Shown: one piece after another, positions 55,344-64,000 of the stretch
Numbering within the stretch: position 1 is the first letter of the stretch
Layout: each line of letters opens with the position of its first letter
Translations under genes and position numbers: made by a program
The notes under the pieces: model-generated
What the model was told of the DNA's origin: nothing
Database searches by the model: none
What the model saw: the letters and a program-made list of their open reading frames with translations, nothing else
Source of the DNA: Eucommia ulmoides
Taxonomy: Eukaryota; Streptophyta; Magnoliopsida; Garryales; Eucommiaceae
Assembly: GCA_016647705.1 (NCBI GenBank)
Contig: CM028333.1
Coordinates: 24,050,243-24,114,242, forward strand
DNA length: 64,000 bases
Direction: 5' to 3'

Positions 55344-57517
55344 TATTGGCCCAGTGAAATACCCAAGAGGGGGGGTGAATTAGGTATTTAAAAATTATAA
55401 GAATAAAAACTTTAAATTAAATAATTAATTTTAAACCTAAATTAATTATTATCTTTATATCACAGCAAAATTAATTAATCAACTAGGTGTACACACAAAT
55501 AGCAAAAATATAAAAGTAAATATTACAGCACACTAGAAATTTATACTAGTTCACCAAGCTACTCTTGGCTAATCCAGTTTTCTCGACCTCCACGGAGGGT
55601 CGTACCCACTAAAATCACAATTCCTTTAAAGGTAAGAACCAAACCCACACAATGATTCTTTTATAGGCTCATAATCAACCTTTACAATTTCCTTTCCAAG
55701 GCTCAATAATAACCTCTACTTTTTACAGGTTCAAGAATAACCTTTACAATTTCCTTTTCCAAGGCTCAGGAATAACCTCTACTTTTTACAGGCTCCAGAA
55801 TAACCTAATTCTTTTTAACACTAAGGCCAAAGAATCAAAATCTCACCAATCACTCTAAATATCATTTTACCCGGTAAGGATTGAACCGTTACAATAATCA
55901 CTCAAAATGCAATTCTATCTAGGAAGAATCACTACCTCAATCTCTTTACTGGAAGAGGCTGAAACTCGGCTACCCTTGATTAAATATCCCCAACAGTATT
56001 TAACCCATCACACTACTCACATATACAAATTGATAAGCAGAAAATCTCATTCGGAGTTTCTACCACCCCAGATAAATAATAACTCAATTAATATCCCAAC
56101 TAGTGATAGAAAAACGTGAGATAGAAAATCTGATTCTTACAAGTTATGGGCAGCAAATTGGAGCACTTAATCAGATTCAAGAAATTATTTGTAAAAATAT
56201 TTTCTTCAAAAATCATAAACAATTTCTAAGATCAATTTCTAAACAATAATCAAATAATGCAATGAAAGAATATAATTGGAAAGATCTCACCTGAAATCCA
56301 CAGAAAGAATTATTGGAATAATGTAAGTTTAAAATCCAGTAGTAGCAAAGATTAATAGCGATTAATCTTCAAGATCGTCTCTCAGAAAAGCTTACAATAT
56401 CTTAATACGATAACTCTTATAAAAGTTCACAAATGATCTTTTCTTCTTTGCTCTCTCAATATTGATTTTTGTATAAGAATTTGCAGGTCAATATATAGGA
56501 GTATGAAATCAGCCTTCTAACAGTTAGTTTACATGTGTCATGACAATTAATAACACTTATAGACCCCTTATATCATAATGACTTCACTTAGGTTCAATTC
56601 ACTTAAAAAAACAGCTTTCAAATCTTTCAATTAAACCCTCCAAATATTTCTCAATCTCAATTAATAAGAATAAAATCAATTTTAAGTATCAAATTGAGAA
56701 ATATTAATATTCAATGAACCATATTAATAGTATTTAATTAATATGTGAACCATATCTTAAATATAGAAAATATCCCCAAAATCTCTCTCAAATCCCAACC
56801 AACATAGCTACTTTTGGATATAATCTCGGATAAAACTGTATCCTGAAACAGCGCATCTGGTCGAGCAACCAATCGATTGGTAAATTCAAGTTGTAGCCAA
56901 GGCATTCATCGGTCGACCTATCAGTCAACTTGTAGATTCAAAGAGTTCTTTTTTTCTTCACTGGTCGACCTATATGTCGACTTGTAGATTCAAAGAGTTC
57001 AGCTCCTCTTGGCCGGTCGACCTGTCGGTCGACTTAGAGATACAAGATCTTTCAGCAGATTGGTCAGGTCGACTCATCAGTCGATTGATGTCTTCTGGAT
57101 CTCTCTTCTAAACACTTTTTTAACTTATTTTCTTTTACATTCTCGCCCCTTTAACCATTTTCTCTTCTAAATAAGCTCCACTAATCTTCTTATCTTCCAT
57201 TTTAGTCATTTAAAATTATTTCTTTTCAAATCACATATTTGAGCAAATAATTTCACTTAATCAAAACTCACATAAACAATAAAAATATTTGGTATCGTGT
57301 GTGTTCCTAATTGGGATATTAAGAGTTGAAATTCACCTAAGTTATTTTTCCTAATTTTTTCAAACTCTTAATTCTTTAATATCTTCGACATCATCATATA
57401 GTATCCATTTGTCATCATCTTCATCGCTGGAACTTAAATTACTGAAACACTAAATTAAAACATTAGTTTCACCAAAACATCAACACTTAATTATTCATCA
57501 AAATCTTAGGATCAACA
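55344..57517 (-). repeat. 5' LTR of element C
   Basis: Plus-strand ends TATTGGCCCAGTGAAATACCC and TCTTAGGATCAACA. It contains the inverse TATA + GACCTGC block at 56485-56497 and a CGGTCGACCTGTCGGTCGAC cluster at 56860-57090. Confidence 0.9.
56491..56497 (-). promoter_or_regulatory. TATA box of the element C 5' LTR
   Basis: The minus strand reads TATATATTGACCTGCAAATTC, the family core-promoter block. Confidence 0.6.
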
Positions 57518-57780
57518 AATATGTTATTAAAAATTACATAAATAATCATTGTAGAATAATATTTCTCCAAATTTCTTTACTAATATACCATAAAATTAAA
57601 AATAAATAACCATAAATTAAGATTAATTTTATCGTTTTTTGCAAACCAACAAATTCTAATTTTATATATAAATATATAAAAAGAGAACCCACAAAAAACT
57701 TGAAAAATGCATTCTTTAACCTCATTAAAACTTTATCTCTCCTTTTACTTTTACGTATCAGATAAGTATCAAATATAGAT
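57518..57780 (-). mobile_element. Helitron-derived tandem array, right part
   Basis: After the AATAT duplication the third unit continues (GTTATTAAAAATTACATAAA, AATATTTCTCC, AAGATTAATTTTATCG) and ends with TTTTACTTTTACGTATCAGATA, then ATAGATA. It is the other half of the unit split by element C. Confidence 0.7.
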
Positions 57781-58364
57781 ATTTCTCCATGATTATGTAT
57801 GCATTAGATCCATATTTATTGATCAAAAGATATGTTTCCTATTATAGTGCATTAAAGATTACATGGCTTAATTCTATCTAATAGGAAGACATTATTTGGT
57901 ATCATGAATAAGGCATGTGGACTTAACTGAAACTATATGATTACATGCTATATTGTTGAAATATTTTGATTGCCTCAAGTTTATTCTCCTATGTATGAAT
58001 TTTCTTATTTACAATTATATAGGGAGAGATTGCATGCTTAGAATGATATTTTTGGTTTGGATACGCATAATGATGATTGCCTAAAATTGATGTTTTTGGT
58101 TCCCCTTCCCCAATTTTTGAGATGACAAAGGGGGAAAATTTATTGATGTTTTGTTGAATATCTTAAGGGAAAGCTTGAATTATTTATCATGTTTTGAAAC
58201 TATTGAGATGATTATTTGTGCTTTGTTGAATACTTTATGATTTTCTTCATGATTGTACTTTATTGAGTTAAAAAAATCCGTCCTCAGATTTAGAGGGAAT
58301 GTGGTTACATATTATTTTGACAAAAATAGCAAAGTTGATTGTCATCATAAAAAAATGGAGAGAT
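57781..58364 (+). other. 3' interior of a plus-strand SIRE-like copia element, ending in its polypurine tract
   Basis: It contains GAGATGACAAAGGGGGAAAAT (58118) and ends GTCATCATAAAAAAATGGAGAG-AT directly before LTR-F, the type of sequence found just upstream of the 3' LTR in SIRE/Maximus elements. No pol is present; the left edge is the end of the Helitron array, so it is 5'-truncated. Confidence 0.7.
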
Positions 58365-58827
58365 TGTTGATCCTAAGATTTTGATGGACAATTAAATGTT
58401 GATATTTTTTGCGGAACTAATGGTTTTATTGAGTATTTTAGTTTATTAGTTCCAGTGATGATACTATCATGAAGAAGTTGAGAAAAATGCTCAATGGATA
58501 CTAAAGACACTGACAAAGATGATGGATGTTAAGTGACTGATGATTTTGAAGAACCCAGGGGAAAATAACTTAAGTTAAATTTGTACTCTTAATGTATCCC
58601 AATTAGGATCACACACGACACAAAATATTTTTATAATTAGGTGTGTTTTTAGTGGATCCTAATTAGCTAACATATTTGCTCCTATGTGTAATTGAAGAAG
58701 AAACATTGATAATTGATTAAAATTAAATTTAAGGATTTAGTGGAGTTAACCGAGAGAAAAAAATTGGTTAAAGGGACAAAAATGTCGAAAATGAATTAAA
58801 AAAAAAAAAAAAAAGTATTCCAGCTTG

Positions 58828-59100
58828 ATCGGTCGACCTACACAAGAGGTCCAGTCAATCGATGAAAAGGTTATGAGTTTGAAGCAGTCCCTGAATTGTT
58901 CGGTCGACAACTAGGTCGACTTATGGAAATTAAACAAACTCTTTGAATCGTTAGGTCGATAGAAAGGTCGACGTATGAAACTCTCTGAATCATCCGGTCG
59001 ACAGAAGAAGGATCGACGGTCGATCGATAGGCGAAATGATTTTGGCTTGGGCAACATCTTGAATCGGGCGGTCGACCAATAGGTGTTGGTTGGTCAACCA
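58828..59100. repeat. GGTCGAC palindrome cluster in LTR-F
   Basis: About ten GGTCGAC / GTCGACC words, including GATCGACGGTCGATCGAT, spaced 10-45 bp. The minus-strand ORF here is a repeat artefact. Confidence 0.85.
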
Positions 59101-59468
59101 ACAGACAGTTTCAGGATTTGAGAATTTCATGGTTTTGATTCAAAAAGTAGCCGTTACTAGCCGTTTTATGATTAATATTTGAGATATATCTTAGGGATTT
59201 AATGTTATTTAATATATGCAACTGATATTTGAATATCCCTATAGTTTGGTACATGAAATTAAAGTGTTTCTCAAATTGGTTCTTTTAATATTTCCTATCT
59301 TATTGATTTGAGTTTGAAATTTTTTTGAGGGACTCAATTGAATGTTTTGAAAGCTATATTTAAGTAAATTATACCTAAAATGAAATATAATGATATATGA
59401 GGTCTATAGATGCTTTTTAGATACTTATCATTTGAAAACTAGTCGTTGGAGGACTTGTTTCAATTTCC

Positions 59469-59475
59469 TATATAT
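59469..59475 (+). promoter_or_regulatory. TATA box of LTR-F
   Basis: TATATAT followed by AGACCTGCGGATTTC. Confidence 0.6.
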
Positions 59476-60722
59476 AGACCTGCGGATTTCACATAATAAT
59501 ATATAAGACATCAAGAACAATCAGTTCCTGAGCTATTCTGAGAGTTATCATTGTAATATTATATTGAGACATTATCTTGAGATTATTCTGTTCTTGAAAT
59601 TCTTGAGTTAAATCGCTATTTAAGTTAGCATCACCGATCTAAGATGTCTTGCGATACTACGTGCAATCTATTCAGTGTTTTCCTGGTGAGATCATTCCAA
59701 ACTTATTCTTTAATTGAGTATTTTATTATTACTACTTGCTTGGTGAATTGATCGTTTTGAGAAATCGTTTTTGAACTTTAAAAGTATAAAAATCTTTTAT
59801 AACGATTTGTGTGTAAATCTGATTAAGTGCTAAATTGTGTGCTACCCCTTTTTTTTATTATTATTAAAATCATATTTTGAAATTCTCACTTTATTTCTAT
59901 CACTAGTTTCGGGACATTAATTGAGTTCAAATTAATCTGGGGTGGTAGAAGCTCGGAGTGGAAAAAAGTTTATCAATTTTGTAATTGGTGAGTTGTATGT
60001 GGATTAAATACTATTGAGAGTATCTAATCAGGGGTAGCTGGTTTCAATCTCTTCCAGTAAAGGGATTGAGGTTTGATCTTTACCTAAGTACAAAAACGTT
60101 AGGTTACTCTTTTCCCTTGAAAAAAGTTAGGTGTGATTCTTCCTAATTATGATCAATTGTGAGTGAATTGTAAATGTTCTATCCTTATCTGAGAAAATGA
60201 TACTTGGAGTATTTTTTTTGTGAGGTTTAATTCTTAGCCTAAGTATAAAAGAATTATATTTGATCCTTAATCTGTGAAAGGATTAGATTAGTCTTGAGCC
60301 TGAAAAACGATAAGGTTATTCTTGAGCCTAAGAAAAAAAAAAGGTTATTCCTGAGCCTGGAAAAAGGAAGTGGTAAAGGTTGATTCTGAGTCTGTAAAAA
60401 GAATCATTGTGTAAAGGTTTGATTCCTACCTGTTTAAAGGAATCTTAGTAGTTTAGAGGGTAAGAATCTCCATGGGGCTGGGAGGACTAGATTAGCCCAG
60501 ACTAGCTTGGTGAACCAGGATATATCTATGTGTTCTGCATGATTACTTTATTTATTTGTTGTTATTTGGGTGTGCACCTAGTTCGATAACACATATCCGC
60601 TACTATAAAAGATAATAATTAATTTAGGATAACATTAATTATTTGAATTTTCAAGTGTTATATTTGGTAATTTTTTACAAATACCCAATTCACCCTCTCT
60701 TGGGTAGCTCACTAAGCCAACA

Positions 60723-61129
60723 GAAATCATAGATTCAAAACGTGATCAAACTTGGGGGGTGCAAAGTGATAAAATCCTTGAAGTTCTTTTTTTGTGGGTA
60801 TAGAAAGTAGGTTTAAGGCATACTCTCTCTCCACTCTCTAAAAACGCGACCAACATCCGGTGATCCGTAAATCCCAAAAACATAACTAATAGCTGTGAGT
60901 TGACGGTGGCGGACGTATGGGAGAACCTCTCAAAGCAGCAGAGCAATAAAACCTGATGTTGGTAAAATTTGACAACCTCCACGTGTCTACCACTTGGGTC
61001 AAAATCATCACGTCAGCAATGCCACTTCATCAGCAACGGCCTGATAAGCCTGGTGAATAAACAACCTGGGCGCCTCCTCAAGACGATTGGCACGAAGCAC
61101 TTGGTCGATCACTAACCAAGAATCTCCTC
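60723..61129. other. Unassigned DNA between LTR-F and LTR-G
   Basis: GC content is higher than in the surroundings. A 65-codon minus-strand ORF (containing SWLVIDQVLRANRLEEAPRL) looks protein-like but I do not recognise it. No terminal repeats were seen. Confidence 0.35.
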
Positions 61130-63258
61130 TGTTGATCCTAAGATTTTGATGAACAATTAAGTATTGATGTTTTGGTGAAACTAATGTTTTGATTGAGTGT
61201 TTCAATTTTAAAGTTCCAGTGATGAAGATGGCAAATTAAATGGATGCTAAATGATGATCTTGAAGATATTAAAGAATTAAGAGTTTGAAGAAATTAGGAA
61301 AAATAACTCAGGTGAATCTTAACTCTTAATATCCTAATTAGGAACACACACGTGGCACAAAATGTATTTTATTATTTATGTGTGTTTTGATTAAAAGAAA
61401 TTATTTGCTCCTATGTGATTTAAAAAGAAATATTTTTGATTGAGTAAATGGAATATAAGAATATTAGTGGAGCTTATTTAGAAGAGAAAATAGTTAAAAG
61501 GGCAAAAATGTAAAAGAAAATAAGTTAAAAACATGTTCACAAGGGAGATCCAGAAGACATCAATCGACTGATGAGTCGACCGGACCAAGCTGCTAAAAAA
61601 TATTGTATCTCTAAGTCGACCGACAGGTCGACCGGCCAAGAGGAACTGAACTCTCTGAATCTACAAATCGACTGATAGGTCAACCGATGAAGGAAAGACG
61701 AACTCTCTGAATCTACAAGTCGACCGACAGGTCGATTGATGAATGCCTTGGGCTACAACCTGAATCTACCAGTCGACTGGTTGGTCGACCGGATGCGCTG
61801 TTTTAGGCTATTGTTTTATCTGAGATTATATCCAAAAGTAACCATTTTTTGTTGGGATTTGAGAGAGATTTTAGGGATATTTTCTATATTTAAGATATGG
61901 TTCACATATTAATTAAATCATATTAATATGGTTTATTGAATATTAATATTTCTCAATTTGGTACTTAAAATTGATTATATTCTTATTAATTGAGATTGAG
62001 AAATATTTGGAGGGTTTAATTGAAAGATTTGAAAGTTGTTTTTAAGTGAATTGAACCTAAATGAAGTTATTATGATATAAGGGGTCTATAAATGCTATTA
62101 ATTGTCATGACACATAAAAACTAGCTGTTAGAAGCCTGATTTCATACTCCTATATATTGACCTGCGAATTTCTTATACAAACAAATCTATATTTGAGAGA
62201 GCAAAGAAGAAAATATCATTTGTGAGCTTTTATAAGAGTTATCATATTAAGATATTGTGAGGTTTTCTGAGAAACGATCTTGAAGATCAATTGCTATTAA
62301 TCTTTGCTGCAACTGGATTTGAAGTTACATTGTTCTAATCATTCTTTCTGTGGATTTCGGGTGAGATCTTTCCAATTATATTCTTTCATGGTATTATCTG
62401 ATTATTGTTTGGAAATTGATCTTAGAAATTGTTTCTGATTTTATTTTATTTTTGAAAAAAAAAATATTTTTACAAATAATTTCTTGAATCTGATTACGTG
62501 CTCAAATTTGCTACCCATATCTTGCTAAAATCAGATTTTTCTATCTCACGTTTTTCTATCACTAGTTGGGATATTAATTGAGTTATTATTTATCTGGGGT
62601 GGTAGAAGCTCCGAGTGAGATTTCTTGCTTATCATTTTGTATTGGTGAGTAGTGTGACGGGTTAAATATTATTGGGGGTATTTAATCGAGGGTAACTGAG
62701 TTTCAGTCTCTTCTGGTAAAGAGATTGAGGTAGTAATTCTTCTTGGACAGAATTACAATTTGAGGGATTTGTAAAGGTTCCATCCTTACTTGGAAAAATG
62801 ATAGTTGGATTGTTTTGTGAGGTTTTGATTCTTGAGCCATAGAGTTAAAAAAGAAATTAGGTTATTCTTTAACCTGTAAAAAGTAGAGGTTCTTTCTTAG
62901 CCTGGGAAAAAGATATTGTAAAGGTTGATTCTGAGCCTGTAAAATAATCGGTATGAAGGTTTAGTTCCTACCTTTAAAGAGATCTTAGTTTTAGTGGGTG
63001 CAACCTCCGTGGAGCTCGGGAGACTGGATTAGCGAAGAGTAGCTTGATGAACCAGTATAAATCTTTGGTGTGCTGTTATATTTACTTTGTTATTTTTGTT
63101 GTTTGGGTGTGCACTTAGTTTATTATATTATTCCGTTGTGATATAAAGATAATAATTAATTTAGGATTAAAACTAATTATTTGATTTATTGAATTTTCTT
63201 CTGATAATTTTTAATTATCCAATTAACCCTCCCTCTTGGGTATTCTACTGGGCCAATA
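61130..63258 (+). repeat. LTR-G: 5' LTR of element G (plus)
   Basis: TGTTGATCCTAAGATTTTGATG ... CTCTTGGGTATTCTACTGGGCCAATA; 2129 bp. It is closest to the element C LTRs read in the other direction (for example AAATATTTGGAGGGTTTAATTG). Palindrome cluster of CGACYGACAGGTCGACCGG at 61560-61800. It is followed two bases later by a primer site. Confidence 0.9.
62151..62157 (+). promoter_or_regulatory. TATA box of LTR-G
   Basis: TATATATTGACCTGCGAATTTC; identical in layout to the other LTRs of the family. Confidence 0.6.
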
Positions 63259-63260
63259 AT

Positions 63261-63270
63261 TGGTATCAGA
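63261..63270 (+). other. Primer-binding site of element G
   Basis: TGGTATCAGA, exact start of the Met-tRNA site; the following bases (ATTGG) have diverged. Confidence 0.8.
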
Positions 63271-63273
63271 ATT

Positions 63274-63705
63274 GGTTTAGACCACTCTTATTTGTGGGTG
63301 AAAGTTACTCATTTTGGAAAGAGATGATGATAGCCTCTCTTCAGGCTAAAAATTACGACGTGTGGCTTACAATCGAGGATGGTCCATTCATTCCAATGGA
63401 AAATAGAGTTGAGAAAAAAGGGAACAACTTACTACTTCTGATAAGCAGAAACTTTCCATTAACTCTCAAGCTATCAATATTCTCTTTTGCTCTTTAGACG
63501 CTAACGAATATTCTAGAGTTTCAGGTTATAAATCTAAAAATGAGATGTGTGATAAGCTACAAGTCACCCACGAAGAGACAAGTCAAGTGAAACAATCAAA
63601 AATCAATGCTCTTATGAGAAAATTTGAGCTATTCAGAATGGAAGAGAATGAATCGATTCATGAGATGTACACTCGCTTCAACAACATATGCAACAATATG
63701 AGTCT
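63274..63705 (+). pseudogene. Gag N-terminal part of element G, cut by LTR-K
   Basis: The translation has RPLLFVGESYSFWKEMMIA, NYDVWLTIEDGPFIPMENRV, and after a frameshift near 63.42 kb KMCDKLQ-like and INALMRKFELFRMEENESIH, the same gag as element C. It stops at 63705 where an LTR of the Athila/Tat-like family begins. Confidence 0.85.
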
Positions 63706-64000
63706 TGTATGGCGAAGGATTCAATCTTCTCATATTGACTAGTCGCAAGTGTACAAGATCAAAGTTTTAGTATAGTGTGATCGTGAAAGATCGAGTTATC
63801 GTATTCACAGGGATTGGTGTCGTTATTCTCAAGTACCGCAATTGTCATGACCTAACTTCATCTAGGCTAAAAACAAATGTATTTAATTAATTAAACTAAT
63901 ACTAATTAACTAAATTATCTATACTAATATACTAATATGTTTTAGGGGAAAGAATTCCCTAGGGATTAACTTGTTTACAAATACGTGTAGGTGGAAAGAA
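63706..64000 (-). repeat. LTR-K: start of an Athila/Tat-like LTR (minus), runs off the window
   Basis: TGTATGGCGAAGGATTCAATC, then TCGCAAGTGTACAAGATCAAAG and CAAAGTTTTAGTATAGTGTGATC, is the inverse of the 3' end of LTR-I (34044 leftwards). It interrupts the gag of element G. Whether it is solo or part of a full element cannot be seen. Confidence 0.75.

Larger units (their letters stand above)
50689..57517 (-). mobile_element. Element C: gag-only long-LTR copia (SIRE/Maximus-like), complete
   Basis: Two homologous LTRs (50689-52732 and 55344-57517) enclose a 2.6-kb interior with gag and a short protease-region remnant but no RT or integrase. AATAT flanks both ends exactly (50684-50688 and 57518-57522). 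A Met-tRNA primer site (minus strand TGGTATCAGAG) adjoins the right LTR. The left LTR adjoins ATGGGGAGAT, the purine tract used by SIRE-type elements. The LTRs are similar, with a ~75-bp deletion in the left one. It split a unit of the Helitron-derived array. Confidence 0.92.
58365..60722 (+). repeat. LTR-F: 3' LTR of a truncated copia element (plus)
   Basis: TGTTGATCCTAAGATTTTGATGG ... CTTGGGTAGCTCACTAAGCCAACA; about 2.36 kb. It contains a GGTCGAC cluster (58828-59100), TATATATA + GACCTGCGGATTTC (59469) and the repeated 'GGTTATTCTTGAGCCT' phrases (60290-60390). It is preceded by a polypurine tract, hence a 3' LTR. Confidence 0.85.

Noticed and set aside
61008-61205. Minus-strand ORF as a LINE RNase H fragment.
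   Set aside because: No catalytic or family motif could be recognised with confidence; it is left as unassigned.

Overview
This window is AT-rich nuclear DNA from a flowering plant, probably a eudicot; I cannot name the species. It contains no intact host gene. It is a stack of nested, mostly decayed transposable elements plus a few fragments of plant genes. The evidence for a plant is the set of element families (copia and Ty3/gypsy retrotransposons with initiator-Met-tRNA primer sites, an Athila/Tat-type primer site, CACTA, MULE, hAT and Tourist-like DNA elements, Helitron-like termini) and intron-containing remnants of fibrillarin, importin-5 and probably a NUP188-type nucleoporin.

Region by region. 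1-12.36 kb: a minus-strand copia element split by two insertions, a non-coding LTR retrotransposon (283-5718) and a CACTA element (5769-10278, TSD TGC). The copia reading frame continues across both insertion points once the target duplications are counted once. The CACTA element carries exon-like fragments of a cellular gene. 12.36-15.0 kb: decayed AT-rich DNA. 15.0-18.7 kb: a TRIM/SINE-like unit with a 64-bp palindrome, then a long copia-type LTR (LTR-A) holding a 1-kb MULE-like foldback element with a 9-bp TSD. 18.7-22.3 kb: ~100-bp tandem repeats and unrecognised sequence. 22.3-26.7 kb: a minus-strand copia gag remnant and LTR-B, set inside a plus-strand LTR of the same family. 26.7-31.15 kb: a minus-strand Athila/Tat-like non-autonomous element with LTR-H, facing an opposite LTR-J. 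31.15-37.97 kb: a 5'-UTR-like segment with a hAT-type MITE (8-bp TSD), itself hit by solo LTR-I (5-bp TSD), followed by fibrillarin and importin-5 pseudogene exons, a Tourist-like MITE and a CACTA end. 37.97-48.45 kb: element D (TSD AAAAC), whose left LTR was broken by a complete but inactive Ty3 chromovirus with a chromodomain (40426-46750). 48.45-57.8 kb: a Helitron-derived tandem array containing a SINE piece, a 233-bp MULE MITE and the gag-only copia element C (50689-57517, TSD AATAT). 57.8-64 kb: two further long LTRs (F and G), the gag start of element G, and LTR-K of the Athila/Tat-like family cutting that gag at the window end.

The main themes are: (1) nesting that can be ordered in time from exact target duplications; (2) a long-LTR copia family (A-G, L) sharing one core-promoter block, represented in this window only by LTRs and gag; (3) four unrelated element types that each carry an internal cluster of short palindromes; (4) host gene fragments, one set inside a CACTA element and one set in a fibrillarin/importin-5 chimera. 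Identifications rest on reading motifs by eye; no database search was possible.
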